Assembly (NCBI GenBank): GCA_002323775.1
Contig: DCPV01000159.1
Location: forward strand, 12,949 to 20,785
DNA length: 7,837 nt
Direction: 5' to 3'
From: Firmicutes bacterium UBA1535
GTDB lineage: Bacteria; Bacillota; Clostridia; Tissierellales; Sedimentibacteraceae
The first letter of the stretch is position 1. Each line of letters begins with the position of its first letter. The position numbers were made by a program, and so were the translations under genes. The notes below the pieces were generated by a model, which saw only the letters and a list, made by a program, of their open reading frames with translations, made no database searches and was not told where the DNA came from. Positions 1-7,463 of this stretch are shown one piece after another.

Positions 1-1869
1 TGCATTTGATAAGTCCTCAATAAGCCTTTTAATTTCCATACTATGCAAATTATCCCCTGCTTTAACCGATTTGACACAAGCATTTTTAATAATCTTCCTC
101 ATTTCAATTTCAAGACTACTATTTTTTTTCACTTCTTTTATTGAATCTAAAACAGTCAAAAACAAATCCTTAACATTCATATCAACAAAGATAAGCGGTA
201 TACTGCTTATCAATATATCATTATTTCCAAAGCTTTCAATAGGTATGCCTATTTTCTCAAAAAAATCCTTATTGCTTATTGCTAAATAATAATCCTCATA
301 GGACATATTAATTACTTCCGGTATTAATAATTCCTGCAATACAATTCTTCTGTTTTCTATTTGGTCTAAATACATTTCATAATTTATACGCTCATGAGCT
401 GCGTGCTGATCTATCATATAAAACTCATTTGTCAGAATACTTTCACACAAGATATATGTACTAAATAACATCCCTATTACTTTTAGCTGTGATATAGTTG
501 TTTTATCATCAATAGCTTTATCTGAAGAATTAATAATATCTAAATTATCAGTGAATTTAAGAGTTTCAGTTTCTTTTACAGTATCAGATTTATTTGTAGT
601 CTCTATAAAATCTAAATCTATATTTTTATTAGAATATTCAATTTTCTTAAAATCTTCTATAAAATCTGAAGATTTATTCATAGAATAATTAGAAACCTCT
701 CCAGTATAATCAATAATTTTTACACTATCTTTTTCAATAGTATCATTTGCATTATAATTAGTTTTATTATCGGTAACTGTATAAATATTATTATCTGCTT
801 CTTCATAAAACAGTAATTTTTCATTAAATTTACTAATAGAAGATGGATTTTTAACAACAATTTCACTTCTAACTTCTTTTACTAAATTAACACCTCTAAG
901 AGCCTTGTATATAGCCACTTTAAGCTCATTTAAAACTTTTTCTTCATCCTTTATCCTAATTTCTGTTTTTGCCGGATGAACATTTACATCTATCAAGCTT
1001 GTATCAATATCAATTTTTATAAAGCAAGCTGGATATTTATCCTTCGGAAGCAAGGTGTGATATGCTGCTTCAATAAAAAAATTAACTCTTTTATGCTTTA
1101 TAAACCTGTTATTAACAAACAATAGCTGATATTTTCTATTTCCTCTATGATAGTTTAAATTAGTTGTATAGCCAGTAACCTTAATTAATTCACCCTCATA
1201 ATTTAACTCAATAAGTGAACGTACCATGTCCTTGTCATAAAGGCTTGAGATAACATTGAGCATATTTTCAGACTTAGGTGTTTTAAAAACTGTACCACCA
1301 TTGTTCATGTACTTAAAGGAAACATTTGTAGAACAAAGTGACAGATTTACAACAATTTCATTGATGGCTGTGCTTTCTGATGTATCGCTTTTTAGGAATT
1401 TAAGACGTGCAGGTACGTTGTAGAATAAATCAGTAACAATTATAGTTGTGCCTACAGGGCAGCCGATATCTTCTTTAAGTACAGTTATGCCCCCCTCTAT
1501 CATAAGCTTGGTTCCTGATATATCATCAGCAGTCCTTGATATAATCTCAACTTTTGCAACAGCCGCTATACTTGCTAATGCCTCACCTCTAAAGCCAAGA
1601 GTATGCAAAGTTTCCAAATCATCAGACGTGTTTATTTTACTTGTATAATGACGTTTAAAGGCATCCTCTATTTCGTCTTTTTTTATACCCACGCCATTGT
1701 CTGTTATTCTGATATATTTTTTACCACCATTTTTTATCTCAATTACAATTTCATCAGCCTTTGCATCAATAGAGTTCTCAACTAACTCCTTAACTATTGA
1801 TTTTGGACTTTCTATAACCTCACCAGCGGCAATTTTATTTATAGTGCTGTTATCCAATTGCTTTATCAT
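1..1869 (-). CDS. mutL: DNA mismatch repair protein MutL, endonuclease type (3' end cut by window edge)
   Basis: MutL links mismatch recognition by MutS to strand removal in the cytoplasm. The frame is open for 623 codons and runs off the left edge. The N-terminal GHKL ATPase domain (about 1-330) shows the KELVENSIDA motif with likely catalytic E28 and metal-binding N32, DNGVGI at 57-62, GFRGEALASI at 92-101, and DVNVHPAKTE at 294-303 with the conserved lysine K301. A linker of about 120 residues (roughly 335-455), rich in Asn, Lys, Asp, Ser and Thr, follows. The C-terminal domain from about 460 carries DQHAAHER at 487-494 and E498, which fits the DQHA(X)2E(X)4E nicking motif found in MutL of bacteria lacking MutH. 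The ACVKSVKA block is at 597-604; the CPHGRP motif expected next lies outside the window. The ATG start is supported by an AGAAAGGAAGG site (1879-1889) nine bases upstream and by alignment with the family N-terminus. It follows mutS after 84 bases and is probably in the same transcript. The usual ERP after AAGEVI reads ESP here, a mild variant. Confidence 0.97.
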   Translation of the reverse strand, partial: MIKQLDNSTINKIAAGEVIESPKSIVKELVENSIDAKADEIVIEIKNGGKKYIRITDNGVGIKKDEIEDAFKRHYTSKINTSDDLETLHTLGFRGEALASIAAVAKVEIISRTADDISGTKLMIEGGITVLKEDIGCPVGTTIIVTDLFYNVPARLKFLKSDTSESTAINEIVVNLSLCSTNVSFKYMNNGGTVFKTPKSENMLNVISSLYDKDMVRSLIELNYEGELIKVTGYTTNLNYHRGNRKYQLLFVNNRFIKHKRVNFFIEAAYHTLLPKDKYPACFIKIDIDTSLIDVNVHPAKTEIRIKDEEKVLNELKVAIYKALRGVNLVKEVRSEIVVKNPSSISKFNEKLLFYEEADNNIYTVTDNKTNYNANDTIEKDSVKIIDYTGEVSNYSMNKSSDFIEDFKKIEYSNKNIDLDFIETTNKSDTVKETETLKFTDNLDIINSSDKAIDDKTTISQLKVIGMLFSTYILCESILTNEFYMIDQHAAHERINYEMYLDQIENRRIVLQELLIPEVINMSYEDYYLAISNKDFFEKIGIPIESFGNNDILISSIPLIFVDMNVKDLFLTVLDSIKEVKKNSSLEIEMRKIIKNACVKSVKAGDNLHSMEIKRLIEDLSNA

Positions 1870-1910
1870 GTTGGTATACCTTCCTTTCTTGGAAAGATAG
1901 ATGCAGAGCC

Positions 1911-1926
1911 ACACCCCTACACCTCT
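1911..1926. repeat. Short imperfect tandem octamer in the mutS-mutL gap
   Basis: The 84-base gap between mutS and mutL holds two adjacent octamers, ACACCCCT and ACACCTCT on the plus strand, matching at seven of eight positions. In the transcript (minus strand) this is a G-rich patch of four GG pairs within a very AT-rich spacer, about 40 bases before the mutL start. I see no hairpin followed by a T-run in this gap, so nothing suggests termination before mutL, and no convincing promoter. The repeat is short and may be chance; no function can be assigned. Confidence 0.35.
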
Positions 1927-1953
1927 AAAATCATATATATTAATATTTAATCT

Positions 1954-4602
1954 TTATATAGTTTTTGATTTTTTCACTATCTCATTTAACAAATTCATTG
2001 CATCCATAGGAGTTAATGAATTTATATCAATATTAGAAATATTTTCTTCCACATAGTTTTTATATTTATTATCGGCTTCAGTATTACCCATATTGCCAAA
2101 CATTGATAATTGAAATCTATCAGTTACACGCTCTCTTTTTTTGTGAGAAGTAAATGGCTTATTTATATCACTTTCTTCAAGCTGCATTATGATTTCCTTA
2201 GCACGATTTATAACCTCTACAGGAAGCCCCGCTAAATTCGCAACTTGGATACCATAGCTTCTATCAACACTGCCTTCTACAATTTTTCTAAGGAAAGTTA
2301 TTTTATCTCCTGATTCCTTAATTAATATCCTAAAGTTCTTGATAGAATCTATTTTATCCTCTAATTCCGAAAGCTCGTGGTAATGTGTGGCAAACAAAGT
2401 CTTCGCCTTTATTTTTTTAGTTATGTATTCAACAACTGACCAAGCTATGCTAAGTCCATCATAGGTGCTTGTACCTCTGCCGATTTCATCTAAAATAAGC
2501 AGGCTGTTTTCAGTTGCATTTTTTAATATATTTGATACCTCAGACATTTCAACCATAAATGTGCTTTGTCCTTGAGCTAAATCGTCGCTTGCACCAACAC
2601 GAGTAAATATCTTGTCCACTATGCAAATATCTGCTTCCTTGGCCGGAATAAAGCTTCCGACATGTGCTAATAGGGTAATTAGTGCAACCTGCCTCATATA
2701 TGTTGATTTACCTGCCATATTTGGACCGGTTATAATAGACATTCTAAGCTTTTTGTTATCTATCATCGTGTCATTTGGCACAAACATCTCATTTTTTATT
2801 AATTTTTCTATTACTGGGTGTCTGCCCTCGATTATATGTATATGATTTCCATTATTTATATTTGGTCGAACATAGTTATTCTTAACTGCCGCTATTGAAA
2901 GTGAATTGATACCATCAATTATTGCTATGTCATGAGCAGTGTTTTGAATACGTGTAATTTGCTCCTTAATATATTGTCTAATTTCTAAAAACAAATTATA
3001 TTCCAGCTTCATAATTTGCTCATCAGCATTAAGGATTTTAGACTCCATTTCTTTAAGCTCCGGAGTTACAAATCTTTCACAGTTCGCTAATGTCTGTTTT
3101 CTAGTATAATAATCTGGAGCATTTTTTACATTTGACTGTGTTATCTCTATAAAATACCCAAATATTTTGTTATATCCTATTTTTAAATTTTTAATACCAG
3201 TTCTTTCACGCTCTATATTTTGTAAATTAGAAATCCATTCTTTACCATTAACTGATATTTCTTTAATTTCATCAAGCTCAGCATTAAAGCCTGATTTTAT
3301 CACTCCCCCCTCCTTAACGGATATAGGAGGCTCCTCTACTATTGATTTTTCTAACAATTCAAAAACATCTGATAATATATCAAATCTTTCATAAATTTCT
3401 TTTATTAATTCAACTTCAGAAAAAAATAACTCAGACTTAAAATCAGGCAGATTTGATATGGATTGTTTTAGTGCAATTAAATCTCGTCCATTACAGTTAC
3501 CATAAACAATTCTTCCAATGAGTCTTTCAATGTCATATATTTTCTTCATGTATTCTTTGATGTTGTTAGAAACCATTATATTGTCGTATAATTCTGATAC
3601 AGCATCAAGCCTTTGATTGATTAAGCTTTGTGATCTTAAAGGTTCTTCTATCCATTTCCTTAAAAGTCTTCCACCCATTGCGGTCATGGTATAGTCAATA
3701 ACATGATACAAAGTACCTTGTCCCTTTTTTCCACGCATTGTTTCAGTCAGCTCTAAGTTTTTTCGTGTGCTGCTGTCTAATTGTACATAATCTCCAATTT
3801 TATAGCTATCAATCTTATTAATATGCTCCAATGATATTTTTTGAGTAGCATAAAGATACTCTAAAAGTATTCCAAGAGACATAATTGTGTTAATATTGTC
3901 AGTTATTCCAAATGCGTCAAGAGATATCAAACTATCAAAAGTATCTTTTGATAGTTTATTAAAATGCTTTAATATCAGTTCCTTGTATTCTTCTATTGTA
4001 TTAATTTTATTTAAGCAGTTAATTTTTGAATCTATAATATCATTATTTATAGTGGAATTTGCAATAATTTCTGATGGATTGATTTTTATGATTTCACCGA
4101 CAATTGCATCATATAAAGCATTGCTATTATTGGAATGATATTCTGTTACCAACAAATCACCTGTAGATACGTCAACATAGGACATGCCAAAACCACTATT
4201 TGTAAGATATAAACTGCACAAATAGTTATTTGACTTATCCTCGAGCATATTTTGGTCAATTATTGTACCCGGTGTGATAACTCTTACAACATCTCTTTTT
4301 ACTATTCCCTTTGCTGTTGCGGGGTCTTCCATTTGCTCACAAATAGCAACTTTTAGACCATTTTCTATAAGCTTAGGTATATAATTATCAACGGCATGAT
4401 GAGGAACTCCGCACATTGGAGCTCTTTCATCAAGACCGCAGTCCCTGCCTGTTAATGCTATCTCAAGAACCTTTGAAGCAACTATGGCATCATCAAAAAA
4501 CATTTCGTAAAAGTCGCCAAGTCTGTACAAAACTATACAATCCTTGTAATTTTCTTTTAATTCCATGTATTGCTGCATCATAGGCGTTAATTTTTGTGAC
4601 AT
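1954..4602 (-). CDS. mutS: DNA mismatch repair protein MutS
   Basis: MutS binds mispaired bases and small loops, then becomes an ATP-bound sliding clamp that recruits MutL. The 882-residue product is a normal full-length MutS. GDFYEMF at 29-35 gives the mismatch-wedging F31 and E33 (the Phe-X-Glu motif), and the rest of domain I is clear (GVPHHAVDNYIPKLI at 65-79, CEQMEDP at 88-94). The connector, lever and clamp domains fill about 125-590. The ATPase shows Walker A GPNMAGKST at 626-634, STFMVEMSEVSNIL at 680-693, Walker B LLILDEIGRGT at 701-711 with D705 and E706, ATH at 738-740, and a helix-turn-helix region around SYGIQVANLAGLP (782-794). QLSMF at 831-835 matches the sliding-clamp-binding pentapeptide that tethers MutS to DnaN. 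The C-terminal SLTPMDAMNLLNEI (862-875) is the typical tail. The ATG start follows a GAGAGGAGA site (4611-4619) by eight bases. It lies 78 bases after miaB and 84 before mutL, without a terminator. All catalytic residues are present. Confidence 0.99.
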   Translation of the reverse strand: MSQKLTPMMQQYMELKENYKDCIVLYRLGDFYEMFFDDAIVASKVLEIALTGRDCGLDERAPMCGVPHHAVDNYIPKLIENGLKVAICEQMEDPATAKGIVKRDVVRVITPGTIIDQNMLEDKSNNYLCSLYLTNSGFGMSYVDVSTGDLLVTEYHSNNSNALYDAIVGEIIKINPSEIIANSTINNDIIDSKINCLNKINTIEEYKELILKHFNKLSKDTFDSLISLDAFGITDNINTIMSLGILLEYLYATQKISLEHINKIDSYKIGDYVQLDSSTRKNLELTETMRGKKGQGTLYHVIDYTMTAMGGRLLRKWIEEPLRSQSLINQRLDAVSELYDNIMVSNNIKEYMKKIYDIERLIGRIVYGNCNGRDLIALKQSISNLPDFKSELFFSEVELIKEIYERFDILSDVFELLEKSIVEEPPISVKEGGVIKSGFNAELDEIKEISVNGKEWISNLQNIERERTGIKNLKIGYNKIFGYFIEITQSNVKNAPDYYTRKQTLANCERFVTPELKEMESKILNADEQIMKLEYNLFLEIRQYIKEQITRIQNTAHDIAIIDGINSLSIAAVKNNYVRPNINNGNHIHIIEGRHPVIEKLIKNEMFVPNDTMIDNKKLRMSIITGPNMAGKSTYMRQVALITLLAHVGSFIPAKEADICIVDKIFTRVGASDDLAQGQSTFMVEMSEVSNILKNATENSLLILDEIGRGTSTYDGLSIAWSVVEYITKKIKAKTLFATHYHELSELEDKIDSIKNFRILIKESGDKITFLRKIVEGSVDRSYGIQVANLAGLPVEVINRAKEIIMQLEESDINKPFTSHKKRERVTDRFQLSMFGNMGNTEADNKYKNYVEENISNIDINSLTPMDAMNLLNEIVKKSKTI

Positions 4603-4621
4603 TAATTTAATCTCCTCTCAA

Positions 4622-4641
4622 TATGGTTTTAAAAAACCATA
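4622..4641. repeat. Perfect 9-base inverted repeat just upstream of the mutS ribosome binding site
   Basis: TATGGTTTT (4622-4630) and AAAACCATA (4633-4641) are exact reverse complements separated by two bases, giving a stem with an A/T-rich top. In the minus-strand transcript the hairpin ends only two bases before the GAGAGGAGA site of mutS (4611-4619). It lacks a downstream U-run, since purine-rich sequence follows, so it is not an intrinsic terminator. It could influence mutS translation or RNA processing between miaB and mutS, but the stem is weak; the structure is seen and any role is inferred. Confidence 0.5.
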
Positions 4642-4680
4642 ATCTCGGCTACGTTGAAAAATTAATAATTCTGTTTAATA

Positions 4681-6009
4681 TTATACAATTGTTCCTTCAA
4701 GGAAGAAGGTTTTTACAGTATCAATTTTTACATTTACAATTTTACCAATCAAGCTTTTGTCACCTTTAAAGTGAACTAATCTAAAATGCTGCGTTCTTCC
4801 AGTTAAATATTCGCCAGAGCTTTTACTTACTTCATCTACTAATATCTTATATGTTTTTCCTATACATTCCTCATTTTTTCTAAGAGCTATAGGATATAAC
4901 GTGTCTAAAAGATGATTAAATCTCTCGTGTTTCTCATCTTCAGGTATTTGATTTTCCATAGTAGCAGCCTTTGTTCCCTCACGTGGCGAATAAAGGAATG
5001 TAAAAGCTGATTCATATTGTACATTTTTAACCAGGTCTACTGTTTCCATGAAGTCATCTGTAGTTTCCCCGGGAAATCCGACAATAATATCAGTTGTTAT
5101 TGCTACATCAGGTATTTCATGACGTATCTTGTCAGCTAAAGCTATATAATGTTCTCTTGTATATTTTCTGTTCATTTCTTTTAAAATATTGTTGCTTCCT
5201 GATTGTACAGGTAAATGAACATGATTGCATATTTTTTCAGATTCCTTTATAGCATTAATTAAATCATCTGATAAATCCTTTGGATGAGATGTCATAAATC
5301 TAATAAATTCTATACCATCAATTTTACTAATTTCTCTTAATAATTCTGCGAAACTAAATTCATTTGAAAGATTTTTTCCATAAGAATTGACATTTTGTCC
5401 AAGAAGTGTTACCTCTTTACAACCATTTTTAGCTAAATCTCTTATTTCATTTAAGATATCCCCTGGCTCTCTGCTTTTTTCTCTGCCTCTTGTATAAGGA
5501 ACTACACAATAAGTACAGAAATTGTTGCAGCCATACGTTATATTTACAAGTGCTTTATGCGAATATTTTCTTGCCTTTGGCATATCTTCGTAAATTTTTT
5601 CTGTGTTTTCTATTATGCTAACTGCCTTTTCGATATGAGCTTTTTTAATTAATTCAGGCAACTCATGAATATTGTTAGTACCAAAAATTATATCTATAAA
5701 AGGGCATTTTTTAAGTGTTTGCTTTCTAACTTCTTCTTTTTGCATCATACATCCACAAACTGCTATAAGCATATTAGGATTTTTTCTTTTAAGTCCTTTT
5801 AGTGCTCCGAGCTTGCCAAATACTTTTTGTGCCGCATTTTCTCTAATTAAGCATGTATTTAATATCACTAAATCTGCAGAAGAAATTGCATCCTTATTAT
5901 CGTTATCTAATTCTTTATATCCTATTGAATTTAACATACCGCTGATTTTTTCAGAATCATGCTCGTTCATTTGACAGCCATATGTTAAAATGTGAAAAGT
6001 TCTACTCAT
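4681..6009 (-). CDS. miaB: tRNA-2-methylthio-N6-dimethylallyladenosine synthase MiaB
   Basis: MiaB is a radical-SAM methylthiotransferase that converts i6A37 to ms2i6A37 next to the anticodon of tRNAs reading U-starting codons, which steadies codon pairing and the reading frame. The 442-residue length is normal. The N-terminal domain (about 1-140) has the YGCQMNEHDSE signature with C12, NTCLIRENA with C53 and GCMMQ with C87, the three ligands of the auxiliary [4Fe-4S] cluster. The radical-SAM domain has C161, C165 and C168 in a CxxxCxxC arrangement, followed by PYTRGREKSR. A TRAM RNA-binding domain fills about 383-442. The YGCQMN start and SHPKDLSDDL block (241-250) favour MiaB over the relatives MtaB and RimO. 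The ATG is preceded at 6015-6020 by GGAGGA. A promoter lies at 6066-6094, and mutS follows after 78 bases. MiaA, which makes the i6A substrate, is not in the window; in many Clostridia it lies just after mutL. Confidence 0.98.
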   Translation of the reverse strand: MSRTFHILTYGCQMNEHDSEKISGMLNSIGYKELDNDNKDAISSADLVILNTCLIRENAAQKVFGKLGALKGLKRKNPNMLIAVCGCMMQKEEVRKQTLKKCPFIDIIFGTNNIHELPELIKKAHIEKAVSIIENTEKIYEDMPKARKYSHKALVNITYGCNNFCTYCVVPYTRGREKSREPGDILNEIRDLAKNGCKEVTLLGQNVNSYGKNLSNEFSFAELLREISKIDGIEFIRFMTSHPKDLSDDLINAIKESEKICNHVHLPVQSGSNNILKEMNRKYTREHYIALADKIRHEIPDVAITTDIIVGFPGETTDDFMETVDLVKNVQYESAFTFLYSPREGTKAATMENQIPEDEKHERFNHLLDTLYPIALRKNEECIGKTYKILVDEVSKSSGEYLTGRTQHFRLVHFKGDKSLIGKIVNVKIDTVKTFFLEGTIV

Positions 6010-6032
6010 TAATTTCCTCCAATGTTACATAT

Positions 6033-6049
6033 CTTCGATTATATCGAAG
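6033..6049. repeat. 17-base palindrome (7-base arms) in the predicted miaB leader
   Basis: CTTCGAT (6033-6039) and ATCGAAG (6043-6049) are exact reverse complements around a three-base TAT centre. The element sits between the promoter at 6066-6094 and the miaB ribosome binding site at 6015-6020, so it would lie within about 30 bases of the transcript's 5' end. As RNA it forms a compact hairpin without a following U-run; as DNA it has the shape of an operator for a dimeric repressor. It does not match a LexA, Fur/PerR or Rex box that I recognise. Its minus strand also contains a TATAAT hexamer (6038-6043), but no adequate -35 lies 17 bases upstream. Confidence 0.5.
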
Positions 6050-6065
6050 CATTTAATACCTAAAT

Positions 6066-6094
6066 ATTATATCATTCTCGACATATGTTTTCAA
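6066..6094 (-). promoter_or_regulatory. Sigma-A-type promoter with extended -10 driving miaB-mutS-mutL
   Basis: On the minus strand a TTGAAA -35 box (6094-6089) is followed by a 17-base spacer and a perfect TATAAT -10 box (6071-6066). TG lies one base before the -10 (TGATATAAT), giving an extended -10. Start of transcription would fall near 6059, leaving a leader of about 50 bases before miaB. The -35 lies directly beside the terminator that closes the serpin unit, which fits a boundary between two independent transcription units. The spacer also contains the self-complementary octamer ACATATGT. This is the best promoter match I found in any gap of the window. Confidence 0.82.
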
Positions 6095-6095
6095 C

Positions 6096-6131
6096 AAAAA
6101 ACAATCTAATTTTTATTTAGACTGTTTTTTT
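6096..6131 (-). terminator. Rho-independent terminator after the serpin gene
   Basis: The arms 6096-6109 and 6117-6130 fold into a 14-pair stem with a seven-base loop, ending in a run of six U in minus-strand RNA. The one imperfect position (6104 with 6122) is a G-U wobble in minus-strand RNA but an A-C mismatch on the plus strand, so the element favours termination of leftward transcription. It starts about 22 bases after the serpin stop codon. The stem is AT-rich, with an A-run on its 5' side matching the U-run, as is usual for terminators in low-GC Gram-positive genomes. Confidence 0.83.
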
Positions 6132-6152
6132 GAATAGCTATCTATATAATTT

Positions 6153-7427
6153 TTACTTTTGAATATCCATGACAGTACCAATGAAAAATGGAAGTTTTGT
6201 TGTATTGTCAATAATAGCATAGACAAATGGTCTGTCTAGTTTTACATATTTTATATTCATGTTCGGAGCTGAAGTAGTATTCATCTCTACTTTTGTGACA
6301 GCTCCAGCCTTTGTACCAAGTTCATCAACAGATATAAAAGTTTTGTGAATAACATTTCCAATAAATATATTTCCATTAGTCGAACTGCCAATCTTTGAAA
6401 AATCAGCTGAATTTTTATCAAAAGCTGTTGGCATTCCTAGCAAAGACAGCGCATCGTTCATTTTAATAGAATACTCAAAGCTAAATTTCGGTAACTGAGC
6501 TGATACTGTTGCAGATTCTGCGTTCGATATAGCAAGCATAAAATCCTCTCCAGTCAATGATGCAATATATTCGTTGATATCTATATCCTCGTTTGGAAGC
6601 AATGCAACAAAACTGTATTTTCCGTCCTTGTAATTTTTAATAAATCCTGTAGCCTTTCCAGCATCAATGTATTGACTTTCTTTAGATGACATCATTTCAA
6701 CCGAGCGTACACTCCCGTTTATTGCATGAAAGATGCTGTCTTTTACACTTTGCTTTTCATAAATGGTATCCCATTCAGCATCAAATGCAAGAGCATTTAT
6801 CAAATACATAACTGTATTTTTGTCTATTTCATCAAGAATTTTACCAATCATACCATCAGTATTTTTCTTAACCCAATTGTTAATGTCATTCACTGTCTGA
6901 TTATCAAAGGCTGACTTGTATGTAGCTGCGTTATAGTAGTTAGCATTTGTCTGCAAAAAGTCTTTTTCCACTGTTAATTGGCTTTCATTATCACGAAACC
7001 ATATAGAATTGGCAATTTTTAGCTTATATTTTTTATCTGACGGAAGATTTTTTACATAACTATAAAGATATTCATTTAGTTCATCAAGCTTAATTTTACC
7101 TCCAAGCAATTCTTCCATTTCTTTCTTTGTCTGTCCGTCAGCACCATTTGCAGTCATAGCAAGCGCAAGCATGATTGACAGCGGAGATATAAGTGAATTT
7201 TCATTCTCCTTGATTGATTTCTTAAAAACTTTCAGAGAAAAATCTGCATTTGAAGCTATAAATGATTCGTCAAATAGCCTTTCATTTACCTTAGTAGCAG
7301 TGATACCATCCAATAAATTCGCTGCCTTTGCTTTAACAGTACAGCCTGTAAAGTTTAGAGCCATTGCACAGAGCAACAACAGACTTAGATAAACTTTTGT
7401 TGATTTTTTTATTAATATTTTTTTCAT
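6153..7427 (-). CDS. Serpin family protease inhibitor, predicted lipoprotein
   Basis: Serpins trap serine or cysteine proteases by inserting a cleaved reactive loop into a beta sheet. From ATG 7427 the protein has 424 residues: a basic start, a hydrophobic stretch (about 12-27) and the lipobox-like FTGC with C29, so it is probably exported and lipid-anchored on the outer face of the membrane. The fold of about 370 residues follows, with NSLISPLSIMLALAMTANGADGQT at 77-100, NALAFDAEW at 211-219 and the closing DRPFVYAIIDN at 398-408. The reactive-loop hinge DELGTKAGAV (368-377) has Thr at P14 and mainly small residues at P12-P9, typical of inhibitory serpins. Counting from P17 (E369) puts P1 near T385, but the loop seems about four residues longer than in alpha-1-antitrypsin, so P1 is uncertain. 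A TTG four codons upstream is in frame, but it overlaps the GGAGGA site that serves this ATG. The gene follows the VWA gene by 36 bases and ends before a terminator. The target protease is unknown. Confidence 0.95.
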   Translation of the reverse strand: MKKILIKKSTKVYLSLLLLCAMALNFTGCTVKAKAANLLDGITATKVNERLFDESFIASNADFSLKVFKKSIKENENSLISPLSIMLALAMTANGADGQTKKEMEELLGGKIKLDELNEYLYSYVKNLPSDKKYKLKIANSIWFRDNESQLTVEKDFLQTNANYYNAATYKSAFDNQTVNDINNWVKKNTDGMIGKILDEIDKNTVMYLINALAFDAEWDTIYEKQSVKDSIFHAINGSVRSVEMMSSKESQYIDAGKATGFIKNYKDGKYSFVALLPNEDIDINEYIASLTGEDFMLAISNAESATVSAQLPKFSFEYSIKMNDALSLLGMPTAFDKNSADFSKIGSSTNGNIFIGNVIHKTFISVDELGTKAGAVTKVEMNTTSAPNMNIKYVKLDRPFVYAIIDNTTKLPFFIGTVMDIQK

Positions 7428-7431
7428 CCTA

Positions 7432-7437
7432 TCCTCC
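7432..7437 (-). promoter_or_regulatory. Ribosome binding site that fixes the serpin start
   Basis: GGAGGA on the minus strand stands four bases before ATG 7427. The alternative in-frame TTG at 7439-7437 shares its last G with this site and has no GGAGG-like site of its own at proper distance, so a start there would add four spurious residues (MEDR). The ATG start also gives a normal lipoprotein signal beginning MKKILIKK. Confidence 0.85.
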
Positions 7438-7463
7438 AATTCTATAAGAATACTAATTTTGTA

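Noticed and set aside
71..76. Plus-strand TTGACA as a -35 box
   Set aside because: It lies inside mutL on the antisense strand and the sequence 17 bases downstream (CTTCCT) does not resemble a -10 box.
1881..1894. TTCC...GGAA inverted repeat overlapping the mutL ribosome binding site
   Set aside because: Only four base pairs; too weak to argue for sequestration of the site.
5672..5974. A 100-codon plus-strand open frame with hydrophobic composition opposite miaB
   Set aside because: It is antisense to a fully conserved part of MiaB, has no Shine-Dalgarno site, and its composition is explained by the complementary strand. The other plus-strand frames opposite mutL, mutS and the serpin were rejected for the same reasons.
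6038..6043. Second TATAAT hexamer on the minus strand as another promoter for miaB
   Set aside because: The hexamer at the expected -35 position is TATTTA, a poor match, and there is no TG extension. The hexamer is part of the palindrome and is better explained by it.
7428..7439. TTG start adding four residues (MEDR) to the serpin
   Set aside because: The TTG overlaps the GGAGGA ribosome binding site serving the ATG at 7427, and the ATG yields a normal signal peptide start.
7428..7463. Small ATTCT-TAT-AGAAT inverted repeat between the VWA and serpin genes as a terminator or operator
   Set aside because: Five A/T-rich pairs with no U-run are expected by chance in such sequence.
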